A stretch of 37,815 nucleotides of DNA from a bacterium (GTDB lineage Bacteria > UBP6 > JAFGXH01): positions 1-37,815 of the forward strand of contig JAFGXH010000102.1 of assembly GCA_016936735.1 (NCBI GenBank). The letters run 5' to 3'. Position 1 is the stretch's first letter. The number at the start of each line of letters is the position of its first letter. Under the pieces are notes generated by a model. It was not told the origin of the DNA. It was given only the letters and a program-made list of their open reading frames with translations, and did not search any database. Both the position numbers and the translations under genes were made by a program. Shown one piece after another: positions 30,731 to 37,815 of this stretch.

Positions 30731-30759
30731 TTTACTAATGAAAAAGAAAAATGTATATT
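30731..30759 (+). promoter_or_regulatory. Promoter of trkA
   Basis: TTTACT (30731-30736), a 17-bp spacer, TATATT (30754-30759). Transcription near 30766 would put the ATG at 30768 at the extreme 5' end, favouring ATG 30789 as start. Confidence 0.5.
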
Positions 30760-30788
30760 AATGGACTATGTTTTTTTGGAGTTTAATT

Positions 30789-32150
30789 ATGTCTGTTGTT
30801 GTTGTAGGTGCAGGACAGATTGGCTTTCATTTAGTTAAAAATTTACAAATGGAGGGGGTTCCTGTTTCTGTGATAGAGCGTGATACTACTATTTTAAGAA
30901 TGTTATCCAGAATAGATGGTATAAAAATTATTGAAGGAAATGGACAATCAATAGATGAACTAAAAAAGGCTGGAATAGAGAACAGTTCACTATTTTTTGC
31001 ATCTCTTCCAGAGGATTCTCAAAATATTTTAATCTCTTTTCTTGCAAAAAAAATAAATCCAAATATAACAACAGTAGCAAGAATTAGAGACAAGAAACTT
31101 TTGGATGCAGATGAGTTATATAACATTAATACATTACCAATTGACTATAGGATTAACCCAGAACACTCAACAGCAAAACAGACATTAAAATTTTCCGAAT
31201 ATAAATATACAAGAGAGTTTCTAAATTTTAAAAACAATTCTATAATATTAAGGGGAATAAAAGCATATAAAAACTCTCCAATAACATCATTATCATTAAT
31301 TCAGATAAGAAAAAAATTTCCAAATCTTCAATTTGTTATTGCTGCTATTACAAAAGAGAATGAAACTATTATACCCAAAGGAGCTACTATTGTAGATGAG
31401 AATGATACACTATACATCTTTTTGAAAAAAGAGGATGAGGAGAAAATTTTATCATCTCTTGGCTATCAAAAGAAAAAAGTTAAAACAGCAATTGTTATTG
31501 GTGGTGGAAATTATGGTAGAGAGATTGCGAGTTATTTATCAAGCAATAAAATCAAAACTAGATTAATTGAGATAGATAGAAATAAATGTAGAAAACTAGA
31601 TCAAGAGTTTTCAAAAATAATCATAATAAATGGAGATGGGAGTAATAGAGATGTATTAAAAGAGAATGATATTAGAAATTGTGATCTTATTGTTGCAGCA
31701 ACAAATGATGGATTTGTTAATAGTGTTATATGCTCAATATCAAAAGAGATGGGGGCTAAAGAGTCATTTTGTTTAACATTTAATACAGCCCATTATTATT
31801 TAAACTACTCTTTAGGAGCAGATGCTTGTTTAAATCCAAGAACAGCAGCAATAAATAAGGTTATTGAAAAAGTATACTCTAAAAATATAAAATCAGTAAG
31901 AACTATTGCAAATGAAAAAGCTGAAATAATAGAGATACAAATAGATAAAACTCTTCCTATTACAGATATTTTACTCAAAGATATTCCACTAAATTCTGGA
32001 CTTCTTATTGGATTAATTATGAGGGATAACAAAGAGATTATTCCATCGGGAAATGATAAACTCTTAATAGGAGATAAAGTCTTTATATTTGCCTTAAAAT
32101 CAGAGGCACATCAAATTCTTGAAAATTTTTTTAAAGAGAAACATGAATAA
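30789..32150 (+). CDS. trkA: Trk potassium uptake regulatory subunit TrkA
   Basis: A 453-residue protein from ATG 30789, with GGAG seven bases upstream; the ATG at 30768 is rejected. It has the four-part TrkA layout. RCK-N1 begins MSVVVVGAGQIGFHLVKNL (GxGxxG, then acidic ERD), followed by RCK-C1 (about 135-220). RCK-N2 has VIGGGNYGREIAS and a matching acidic residue in LIEIDR, followed by RCK-C2 (about 365-450). It is a cytoplasmic NAD(H)/nucleotide-gated ring that binds the TrkH channel dimer and controls potassium uptake. The next gene is TrkH, 54 bp downstream, so the pair forms one operon with a short hairpin between them. Confidence 0.95.
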   Translation: MSVVVVGAGQIGFHLVKNLQMEGVPVSVIERDTTILRMLSRIDGIKIIEGNGQSIDELKKAGIENSSLFFASLPEDSQNILISFLAKKINPNITTVARIRDKKLLDADELYNINTLPIDYRINPEHSTAKQTLKFSEYKYTREFLNFKNNSIILRGIKAYKNSPITSLSLIQIRKKFPNLQFVIAAITKENETIIPKGATIVDENDTLYIFLKKEDEEKILSSLGYQKKKVKTAIVIGGGNYGREIASYLSSNKIKTRLIEIDRNKCRKLDQEFSKIIIINGDGSNRDVLKENDIRNCDLIVAATNDGFVNSVICSISKEMGAKESFCLTFNTAHYYLNYSLGADACLNPRTAAINKVIEKVYSKNIKSVRTIANEKAEIIEIQIDKTLPITDILLKDIPLNSGLLIGLIMRDNKEIIPSGNDKLLIGDKVFIFALKSEAHQILENFFKEKHE

Positions 32151-32152
32151 TT

Positions 32153-32174
32153 AAAAAATAGGGTTCTATTTTTT
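32153..32174 (+). other. Intercistronic hairpin between trkA and trkH
   Basis: AAAAAATAG and CTATTTTTT form a perfect 9-bp stem around GGTT, starting 3 bp after the trkA stop. It is AT-rich and ends in T6, so it could partly terminate or protect the trkA message and set the TrkA:TrkH ratio. Confidence 0.5.
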
Positions 32175-32204
32175 ATATTGTAATTTTATTAAAAAGAGGG
32201 TTTT

Positions 32205-33677
32205 GTGAATATAAATCTTATTGTAAAAGTTATTGGAATATTTTTAGTTGCTTTAGCTTTGATAATGGCAACACATATTCCAATAGGATTAATCTATTCA
32301 GATGGTGGTATTAAATCTTTTATAATTGCAACTACAATTACTCTAGTTATTGGAGTTTTATCATATTTTATTGGTAAATGGAGAAATGATTCAGAGATAA
32401 CCCATAAAGAGGGATTTTTAATTGTTGCATTATCTTGGATTATTGTTGGTATTTTTGGTGGATTACCATTTTTTTTTCAAGACTGTTTTGGAACAATGGG
32501 GTTTGAGAGTTTTTCAAGCTCTGTTTTTGAATCTGTTTCAGGATTTACAACAACAGGGGCAACAGTTTTAAAATCAATAGAGAATCAACCAAAATCTATT
32601 CTTATGTGGAGAAGTACAACTCATTGGTTGGGGGGAATGGGATTTATTGTTTTATCATTAACAATGTTACCATTTTTAGGTGTTAGTGGATTTCAACTTT
32701 ATAAAGCTGAGGTTACTGGACCAACACAAGAGAAGTTAGCTCCAAGAATAAGAGAGACTGCTCTAATATTATGGAAACTATATTTAATTCTTACAGTAAT
32801 TCAAATAGTTATTCTCATGATTTTAGGTATGAACTTTTATGACTCAATTAATCACTCTTTTGCAACATTAGCAACAGGCGGTTTTTCAACTAAAAATATT
32901 AGTGTTGAGAGTTATAATAGTGCTGCCATTGAGACTGTTATAACTATATTTATGATTATTGCTGGAACAAACTTTAGTTTGCATTACTATGCAATGTTTA
33001 AAGGAAATATTAAAAAATATTGGAGAGATAGTGAATTTAGATTATATATATTTATATATCTATCAATTTCATTATGGGTAGGAATTTCATTATATCAGAA
33101 TGGTTTTTCTTTAGAATATTCTTTAAGACACTCAACATTCAATGTTGCTTCTATTATGACTGCAACAGGATTTAGCTCTGTTAATTTTGGTGCTCCTGAG
33201 TGGGGAAAATTTGCTCAATTTGGTCTAATGTTAGCAATGTTTATTGGTGGTTCTGCTGGTTCAACAAGTGGTGGAATTAAAGTTATTAGAGTTGGATTAA
33301 TTTTTAAACAAGCAACACATGAGATTTATAGATTTATATTTCCCAAAACAGCAAATAGTGTTAAATTTAATGGAGTTAGAATAAGAAGTACTTTAGCTTT
33401 AACTGTTTGGGGGTTTATATTTTTCTATTTTTTAACAGTTATTGTTATTTCAATTATAATTTATCTTACAGATAATCAAACATTTCAAACTTCATTCTTT
33501 GCATCTCTTTCTTGTATTGGAGGTATTGGACCTGGCTTTGGAGGTGTTGGACCAGCTGAAAACTATTCAATATTTTCTCCAACTATTCAACTGTTGTTAT
33601 CATTAGAAATGATAATGGGACGATTAGAGCTTTATACTATTCTTGTACTTTTTTCAAGACACTTTTGGAAAGAGTAG
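32205..33677 (+). CDS. trkH: Trk potassium uptake channel subunit TrkH
   Basis: A 490-residue integral membrane protein starting at GTG 32205 with AAGAGGG upstream. The four pore-loop motifs of the KtrB/TrkH superfamily can be read in order: VSGFTTTGATV, FATLATGGFST, SIMTATGFSSVNFG, and LSCIGGIGPGFGGVG, each with the central filter Gly. About ten to twelve membrane helices surround them. SAGSTSGGIKV, the intramembrane-loop region, is intact. The partner TrkA is encoded just upstream. It imports potassium for osmotic adaptation and is functionally linked to the MscS channel at 25233. It ends 2 bp before the convergent beta-propeller gene, with no terminator between. Confidence 0.95.
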   Translation: MNINLIVKVIGIFLVALALIMATHIPIGLIYSDGGIKSFIIATTITLVIGVLSYFIGKWRNDSEITHKEGFLIVALSWIIVGIFGGLPFFFQDCFGTMGFESFSSSVFESVSGFTTTGATVLKSIENQPKSILMWRSTTHWLGGMGFIVLSLTMLPFLGVSGFQLYKAEVTGPTQEKLAPRIRETALILWKLYLILTVIQIVILMILGMNFYDSINHSFATLATGGFSTKNISVESYNSAAIETVITIFMIIAGTNFSLHYYAMFKGNIKKYWRDSEFRLYIFIYLSISLWVGISLYQNGFSLEYSLRHSTFNVASIMTATGFSSVNFGAPEWGKFAQFGLMLAMFIGGSAGSTSGGIKVIRVGLIFKQATHEIYRFIFPKTANSVKFNGVRIRSTLALTVWGFIFFYFLTVIVISIIIYLTDNQTFQTSFFASLSCIGGIGPGFGGVGPAENYSIFSPTIQLLLSLEMIMGRLELYTILVLFSRHFWKE

Positions 33678-33679
33678 TT

Positions 33680-34630
33680 TTACCACTCCTTTGTTATACC
33701 CTCAATATAATAAACATTTCTTAATGTTCCATCATCATAAGTTCCAATAGATTTAAGGTAAACACCATTTGCATCAAAAAGCTCAACATTATCATCAAAT
33801 GATAACTCTGTAGGTAAATCTCTACCTTTATCAATAACAATAAAACCAACACCAGAACCATTTTCAACAGAGTTTCCAGCTTTCATAATCCCACTCTCTA
33901 TTAAGGGTTTTTGATAGAAAAAATCTTTATCAAACATAAAAATCTTTTTAGGATTATAGGATATATCAACAATCATATAGTTTCCATCAGCCATTCTTGA
34001 AACATAGGCTGGATTTTTAAGAGTATTTCCTGTTGGAGTTAAATCATTTAATAGGTTTCCTGTTGTTAAATCATATTCAAGTATTTTTTTTGCTTGATCA
34101 GAACTAAAAACAACTAAACTTTCTATAGAGTCATTTTTATAAATCATAATATCATTTCTTTTTGATTTTGTTATTGTGGTATCAGTTGAAAGAAGTTCGC
34201 CAATTAACTCTCCATTCTCAGTAAATTTAAAAATTTTATAGTTTGAACTATCAAAAACAACAATTGATTTATCATCTAATTCAACCATTTTAACAGGTTT
34301 ATTTAATGGTTCAGTAGGTATTGTTTGAGAGAAAAATATTTTATCTAGAGTTCCATCCATATTTAATGAAACAATTCTAGTGTGTTGTCCATTAACTGGT
34401 TGTCCAAAACCAGCAACTAAAATTTTATTATTTGATGTTTTTAGTATTGATTGAGGAGTGAATAGTTCATTCCCATCATCACTTTTAAGACTAAAAAATT
34501 TTCCTAAATATGTTCCATCTGTGGAGTTATAGGCATCAACTTTCTGTCTTGCAGCAACAAGAATAACTCCTTCACCTAAAAGAGTTGTTGAAAGTATTAA
34601 AAATAGAATAGAAAATAGAGTTTTTTTCAT
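33680..34630 (-). CDS. Exported beta-propeller (NHL/YVTN-like) protein
   Basis: A 316-residue protein with a cleavable signal peptide (MKKTLFSILFLILSTTLLG). The mature part consists of repeated four-stranded blades: ILKTSNNKILVAGFG, KMVELDDKSIVVFDSSNYKIFKFTENGEL, SRMADGNYMIVDISYNPKKIFMFD, and NVELFDANGVYLKSIG. This suggests about six NHL- or YVTN-like blades, with no catalytic residues identified. It is likely a periplasmic ligand or protein-binding scaffold. GAGGTG precedes the ATG. Its promoter is a perfect TTGACA-17-TATAAT, so it should be abundant, and a perfect 21-bp palindrome lies at the predicted transcription start. It is probably monocistronic. Confidence 0.8.
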   Translation of the reverse strand: MKKTLFSILFLILSTTLLGEGVILVAARQKVDAYNSTDGTYLGKFFSLKSDDGNELFTPQSILKTSNNKILVAGFGQPVNGQHTRIVSLNMDGTLDKIFFSQTIPTEPLNKPVKMVELDDKSIVVFDSSNYKIFKFTENGELIGELLSTDTTITKSKRNDIMIYKNDSIESLVVFSSDQAKKILEYDLTTGNLLNDLTPTGNTLKNPAYVSRMADGNYMIVDISYNPKKIFMFDKDFFYQKPLIESGIMKAGNSVENGSGVGFIVIDKGRDLPTELSFDDNVELFDANGVYLKSIGTYDDGTLRNVYYIEGITKEW

Positions 34631-34652
34631 TAATCACCTCATAACAAATTTA

Positions 34653-34673
34653 AATCTAATTCATAATTAGATT
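34653..34673 (-). promoter_or_regulatory. Perfect palindrome at the transcription start of the propeller gene
   Basis: AATCTAATT (34653-34661) and AATTAGATT (34665-34673) are fully complementary with the 3-bp centre CAT. It begins 5 bp after the -10 box, at the expected start. It could be a repressor operator or a 5' mRNA hairpin. Confidence 0.6.
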
Positions 34674-34677
34674 AGTA

Positions 34678-34706
34678 ATTATATAAGAAAATTTAAAAAC
34701 TGTCAA
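34678..34706 (-). promoter_or_regulatory. Perfect consensus sigma70 promoter
   Basis: Minus strand: TTGACA (34706-34701), exactly 17 bp, TATAAT (34683-34678). All 12 bases match. It drives the beta-propeller gene, with a predicted start near 34671. Confidence 0.88.
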
Positions 34707-34715
34707 TAATTCAGG

Positions 34716-35534
34716 CTAATTTAATTCTCCTTTGAAAACAAATTCAGCCTCTCCTGTCATTATTATAGTTTTAAAATTATCACTAACATTAATAAATAGA
34801 GAACCTCCAGGAAGTTTTACCTCTACAGTTTCATTGGATTTTAAATAACCATTTTTTATCCCAGCAGCAACAGTTGCACATGCACCTGTTCCACAGGCCA
34901 TTGTGAGACCACATCCTCGTTCAAATACAATTAATTCCAAAGATTTTTCATCAATAATTTTTGCTGTTTCAACATTAGTTCCCTCTAAATATACTCTATT
35001 TTTACCATATTTTTCACCAAAATTGATTGCAATATTTGTTGAAATCTCATTTAAGAAAAATATCATATGTGGATTTCCAACAGATACTGATGTAAATGTT
35101 AAATCATCAATAGAGTCATTTATATGGTTTCCAACAAATAGTTCTGGAGCTTCAAAAAAAGCCTCTCCCATTTTTACGGAAACAAGGATTTTATTGCTAT
35201 TTTCAGTTACTATTTTGGTTGAACAAAGAAGCTCTCCTATATTTGTTTCAATAAAAATATCTGAATTCTCAAAATTCATAAATTTTTTAATATGGAATGC
35301 AACACATCTTATTCCATTTCCACACATTTGAGCCTCTGAACCATCAGAATTAAATATCCTCATTTTATAATCTGCTTTTTCAGATGGTAAAATAACTAAA
35401 ACCCCATCAGCACCAACACCAAAATGCGGTTTACACCAATTTATGATATTGTCTGTTGATGGTATCTCATTTTGATTTTTTAGCTCAATAACAATAAAAT
35501 CATTTCCTGTTCCATGATATTTATAAAATCTCAT
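34716..35534 (-). CDS. dapF: Diaminopimelate epimerase
   Basis: A 272-residue cytoplasmic enzyme converting LL- to meso-diaminopimelate for lysine and peptidoglycan. The two catalytic cysteines are Cys71 in MCGNGIRC and Cys214 in MACGTGACA. The N-terminal YKYHGTGNDF and VGADGV and the late NRVYLEGTNVE blocks are standard. The start is ATG 35534, the one that opens the conserved YHGTGNDF region, with GGAGAG just upstream; ATG 35546 and TTG 35555 are alternatives. It follows ruvC by 17 bp (or overlaps it with the longer starts), an unusual pairing suggesting co-transcription. Its presence implies meso-DAP peptidoglycan. Confidence 0.97.
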   Translation of the reverse strand: MRFYKYHGTGNDFIVIELKNQNEIPSTDNIINWCKPHFGVGADGVLVILPSEKADYKMRIFNSDGSEAQMCGNGIRCVAFHIKKFMNFENSDIFIETNIGELLCSTKIVTENSNKILVSVKMGEAFFEAPELFVGNHINDSIDDLTFTSVSVGNPHMIFFLNEISTNIAINFGEKYGKNRVYLEGTNVETAKIIDEKSLELIVFERGCGLTMACGTGACATVAAGIKNGYLKSNETVEVKLPGGSLFINVSDNFKTIIMTGEAEFVFKGELN

Positions 35535-35551
35535 CTCTCTCTCCATTATTC

Positions 35552-36040
35552 TCAAGTTCTATGTTTCTCTTTATCAAAAGAGGCTGTTGTTGAACAGGTT
35601 ATTGCAAGAGCAAGAGCATCAGAGGCATCTGCTTGAACTTTCTTTTCAAGTTTGAGGAGAATTTTTACCATCTCCTGAATTTGATATTTTTCAGCTCTTC
35701 CATAACCAACAACACTCTGTTTTACCTCAAGAGGTGTAAATTGATAAACAGGTATTTTATTAATCTGTGCAAGAAGTATAGGGATTGCTCTTGCATGTGC
35801 CAGTTTTATTGTAGATTGAACATTTTTTGCATAAAAGATACTCTCAATTGAGAGCAAATCTGGTTTATACTCCTCAATAACTTTTGATATTGTGGAGTAT
35901 ATCTCTTCAAGTTTTTCACTCATTACTCTATCATTCACATCAATTGTTCCACTATGAAGATATGTTAATTTTGTTCCCTCTTTTTCTATAACACCATATC
36001 CCATTAAACGTGAACCAGGATCTATTCCTAAAATAATCAT
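35552..36040 (-). CDS. ruvC: Holliday junction resolvase RuvC
   Basis: A 162-residue dimeric endonuclease that cuts Holliday junctions during recombination and repair. With ATG 36040 as start, the acidic residues fall at Asp7 (GIDPGS), Glu66 (SIESIF), Asp138 and Asp141 (ADASDALA), the same numbering as the E. coli enzyme. The longer frame to 36088 is therefore rejected. KNVQSTIKLAHARA and the basic YGRAEKYQIQEMV region are conserved. It is the only gene in the window ending in TGA, and that stop lies in the short junction leading to dapF. RuvA and RuvB are not adjacent. Confidence 0.96.
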   Translation of the reverse strand: MIILGIDPGSRLMGYGVIEKEGTKLTYLHSGTIDVNDRVMSEKLEEIYSTISKVIEEYKPDLLSIESIFYAKNVQSTIKLAHARAIPILLAQINKIPVYQFTPLEVKQSVVGYGRAEKYQIQEMVKILLKLEKKVQADASDALALAITCSTTASFDKEKHRT

Positions 36041-36318
36041 AAAATTCCATAAAAATATTTTTATTGAGATTACACAAACAATTTCCATCCTCTTCTATTT
36101 TAAAACCCTGATTATTACATAAATAGTTTTAAAAAGAGAGATGAAGTCTAACATAATATAGAGTTGTTTTCAAATTTAATCTATTGCTAAAAATAAATAA
36201 TTATAAATTTATCAAAATAATAAAAAATAAATTATTAGTTAGATATCTTATATAACCTAAAAGAGGTTAAAAAAATAATAAAAAAGAATGAAATAGAGTG
36301 ATTCGAAATAGGAATGTA

Positions 36319-36384
36319 ATGAAAGATAAAAGATATAAAGAACTGATGGAAATTAAAAATGAGTTATTCAAAAGAGGATTTTGA
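36319..36384 (+). CDS. Possible 21-residue small protein
   Basis: The frame encodes MKDKRYKELMEIKNELFKRG plus Phe and ends in TGA. AGGA lies five bases before the ATG. The peptide is very basic and helical-looking, unlike random AT-rich translation. It could be a real small protein, the remnant of a decayed gene, or chance. It has no homologue I recognise. Confidence 0.22.
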   Translation: MKDKRYKELMEIKNELFKRGF

Positions 36385-36481
36385 GTACCAAAAATTGGCT
36401 ATTTAATTATCTATGATTGGTATAATAGTCAATTTTTTTATAAATAGTTGTTTGGTAAATATCTATAATTTTATTTTTTAA

Positions 36482-36510
36482 TTGTAAAATAATTTATTAA
36501 TAATTATAAT
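36482..36510 (+). promoter_or_regulatory. Promoter of the DUF1207-like gene
   Basis: TTGTAA (36482-36487), a 17-bp spacer and a perfect TATAAT (36505-36510). Start near 36517 gives a 38-nt leader ending in GAGG five bases before the ATG. Confidence 0.75.
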
Positions 36511-36554
36511 AAACATACCGAATAGTTATCATTAGGATCTATTTTGAGGTTTTT

Positions 36555-37613
36555 ATGAATAGAAAGTTATTTAAACTAATTTTACTGTTTTTTTTAGTTA
36601 CATTTCTGATTCAGGCAGAGGGATTTGGGGATTCAGTTTTTAAAAAGGCTAAATATGGAAAGCCTTTAATTTCAGAGATACATGGGCAATTTAATAAAGC
36701 TGAAATTGGATATGATAGAAACTATGATGAGTATAATATGGATGATGAATCAACAGCAATGGATCGACCTGTTGTTATTGTTGATGTTGGTTTTGACATT
36801 CCAATTTTTGCAATGGATTTTGGAGTTGATAATAGTTGGGGATTTACTATATCTTTACCAATGAGTATGCATATTTTAGAGGATATGTTTGAGTCAAAAA
36901 CAGCCCCTTTATTAGATACTGATTACCGTTTTGGAACTCCAAAGGTAAGTTTTATTAAAAGATTTTCTAAAACAGGTTTTATAAAAAATATGACACTTAC
37001 TTGGTTTCCTATGTTTCATGAATGTACACATCTTGGAGATGAGATTATAATTCATAGAACAGATGTAAATCTTCCTGTTATTCGTGCAAATATATCTTAT
37101 GAGTATACAGAGCTTTCATTGGCAATTAATGATCCAGAGGATAGAAAGGGAAATCTTCATAGTTTTAAAATTGGTGGAATCTATAGAATAAGTGATAATG
37201 GTTATGGCTGGTTTTCAATAAATGAAGAGAGTGAAATGCAGGGAGATGTTGATATAGAGCATAGTGATAATCGATTTGAGTACTATTTTGATTATCAATT
37301 TCAGAGAGGAGAGGGATTTTTAGCAGGGAAAAGAGCTGTAAATGTTTTTGCAATAGAGGCAAGAAGGCGTGTAAGACTTGGATATCCAATGTTTAGAAGT
37401 GATGGTGAGGGTGGATGGATTGTAAAAGATGTTAAAGAGAGTATGAAATGGTCTTTTAATGTTTATCTTGGATACTATTTTTTTCCAAAAGAGGGAGAAC
37501 AGGAGAAAATAGGAATGTTTATAAGATTTTATCAAGGAGTAAACCCTTTCGGTCAAATGAGAAACTATCCAAACTACAGATTTTTAGGATTCTCCTTAAC
37601 ATATAATCCATAA
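36555..37613 (+). CDS. DUF1207-like outer-membrane beta-barrel protein
   Basis: A 352-residue exported protein with a signal peptide (LILLFFLVTFLIQA). The mature chain alternates polar and aromatic residues in beta-hairpin patterns (YEYTELSLAIND, FEYYFDYQFQRG, SFNVYLGYYFF) and ends in aromatic FLGFSLTYNP, as outer-membrane barrels do. WFPMFHECTHLGDE recalls the H..S.HLGDE motif of DUF1207, and FYQGVNPFGQMRNYPNY recalls its G.NP.GQF ending. Function in that family is unknown. GAGG precedes the ATG. It has its own promoter and faces the convergent CDF gene, with no strong terminator in the 70-bp gap. Confidence 0.7.
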   Translation: MNRKLFKLILLFFLVTFLIQAEGFGDSVFKKAKYGKPLISEIHGQFNKAEIGYDRNYDEYNMDDESTAMDRPVVIVDVGFDIPIFAMDFGVDNSWGFTISLPMSMHILEDMFESKTAPLLDTDYRFGTPKVSFIKRFSKTGFIKNMTLTWFPMFHECTHLGDEIIIHRTDVNLPVIRANISYEYTELSLAINDPEDRKGNLHSFKIGGIYRISDNGYGWFSINEESEMQGDVDIEHSDNRFEYYFDYQFQRGEGFLAGKRAVNVFAIEARRRVRLGYPMFRSDGEGGWIVKDVKESMKWSFNVYLGYYFFPKEGEQEKIGMFIRFYQGVNPFGQMRNYPNYRFLGFSLTYNP

Positions 37614-37683
37614 TTTTTTATATATGTGAAAAAACTGTATTTTGATTTAGAATTTAGCTTTAAATTATAATATTTTTTATATT

Positions 37684-37815
37684 TTAATCTAATTTATGAT
37701 TAAAATCTGTTGGTTCAATATGAATTGTTGCAGTTATTCCAAATTTTTCAAACACTCTATTCTCTATATCTGTTGCAATTTTGTGTGCATCAGAAAGAGA
37801 GTTAGAACCATCCAT
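37684..37815 (-). CDS. CDF-family metal cation efflux transporter, C-terminal fragment
   Basis: The frame is open from the window edge to a TAA at 37686-37684 on the minus strand, giving the last 43 residues of a protein that continues past 37815. NSLSDAHKIATDIENRVFEK and TATIHIEPTD match the cytoplasmic CTD of cation diffusion facilitators (FieF/CzcD type), where S-x-x-E/D-A-H and the terminal H-x-E-P are hallmarks. The protein exports divalent metals such as Zn, Fe or Mn; the metal cannot be told from this fragment. A 9-bp inverted repeat, ATTTTAATC/GATTAAAAT (37681-37706), spans the stop. Confidence 0.82.
   Translation of the reverse strand: MDGSNSLSDAHKIATDIENRVFEKFGITATIHIEPTDFNHKLD

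Larger units (their letters stand above)
30323..30788. other. Long AT-rich divergent intergenic region
   Basis: This is a 466-bp gap between the divergent LPP20 and trkA genes. It holds two identical 41-bp direct repeats (30376-30416, 30455-30495), a long imperfect hairpin (30612-30673) and the trkA promoter (30731-30759). No convincing ORF or RNA gene was seen. The core promoter toward LPP20 is weak: TAAAAT at 30359-30354 has no good -35. This fits dependence on a regulator or another sigma factor. Confidence 0.7.
36041..36554. other. 514-bp AT-rich intergenic region
   Basis: This region lies between divergent ruvC and the DUF1207-like gene. It holds a short inverted repeat, TAACCT/AGGTTA (36253-36258, 36264-36269), a possible 21-codon ORF (36319-36384) and a good promoter at 36482-36510. 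The rest is low-complexity A/T with no RNA gene recognised. The extension of the ruvC frame back to 36088 appears non-coding. Confidence 0.6.

Noticed and set aside
30768-30788. Upstream ATG giving TrkA seven more residues
   Set aside because: It lies at the predicted transcription start with no Shine-Dalgarno; ATG 30789 has GGAG and opens the conserved Rossmann motif.
19020-34676. TTACTAA/TTAGTAA heptamer in several gaps (19020, 19048, 22268, 22288, 24136, 30355, 30731, 34672)
   Set aside because: With this AT content a back-of-envelope expectation is about 20 or more occurrences in the window, and some overlap -35 boxes or stop codons, so a regulon cannot be claimed from this alone.
34903-35331. 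142-codon plus-strand frame inside dapF
   Set aside because: Antisense shadow of a conserved enzyme with both catalytic cysteines in place.
1-37815. CRISPR arrays, tRNA/rRNA genes, IS elements, prophage
   Set aside because: No regularly spaced repeats, cloverleaf/TTC-loop motifs, transposase or phage-structural sequences were seen on either strand by eye; a tool search could still find a divergent small RNA.

Overview
The window is very AT-rich bacterial DNA (GC perhaps 25-30% by eye; not computed). It is densely coded and looks chromosomal: about 31 genes, standard genetic code, no rRNA, tRNA, CRISPR array, transposase or phage gene seen. The organism is probably a Gram-negative, diderm, low-GC relative of the former Deltaproteobacteria (Myxococcota/Bradymonadota-like). 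This is inferred from Cys-rich lipoproteins with DSDC-type modules, a Ser/Thr kinase, a PATAN-domain protein, an ExeA-like ATPase, LPP20/FlgT-like envelope proteins and diaminopimelate epimerase. No marker gene fixes the taxonomy.

Layout. 1-3285: end of a DUF2339-like membrane protein, a terminator, then a modular lipoprotein nuclease. 3508-7729: two signalling-type membrane proteins, a kinase-TM-LRR receptor and a pseudo-receiver/PATAN/TM/TPR protein. 7795-9885: type III glutamine synthetase. 10124-12785: a small Cys-rich lipoprotein, a GT4 glycosyltransferase, a GxxExxY protein and a PHP hydrolase. 12794-14704 (minus): ABC-F ATPase. 14967-16919: a lipoprotein with 101 cysteines carrying Kazal- and antistasin-like modules. 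16916-22194 (minus): TPR protein, ExeA-like ATPase, TetR regulator, NTP_transf_5 nucleotidyltransferase and S24/S26 peptidase, all co-directional and tightly packed. 22383-24104 (minus): calcineurin-like phosphoesterase lipoprotein. 24301-25215: RRM protein and DUF3060-like protein. 25233-30322 (minus): MscS-CNB channel, an unknown exported protein, FecR-domain, FlgT-like and LPP20-like proteins. 30789-33677: TrkA-TrkH potassium uptake. 33680-36040 (minus): periplasmic beta-propeller, DapF and RuvC. 36555-37613: DUF1207-like outer-membrane protein. 37684-37815: C-terminal fragment of a CDF metal transporter that runs off the end.

Common themes. Most genes concern the cell envelope: four lipoproteins, several other exported proteins, a channel, potassium uptake and surface-assembly enzymes. 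Sigma70-like promoters (TTGACA-17-TATAAT) can be read directly in many gaps. They decide several starts, including TTG starts at 10124 and 22194. Shine-Dalgarno sequences (GAGG/GGAG) are usually clear. Stop usage is striking: 17 TAA, 13 TAG and only 1 TGA. The strongest candidates for something new are the TetR-nucleotidyltransferase-peptidase cassette, the kinase-LRR receptor beside a pseudo-receiver protein, the 101-Cys inhibitor-like lipoprotein, the LPP20-FlgT-FecR envelope operon with twin 41-bp upstream repeats, and dyads placed at the predicted transcription starts of exported-protein genes.
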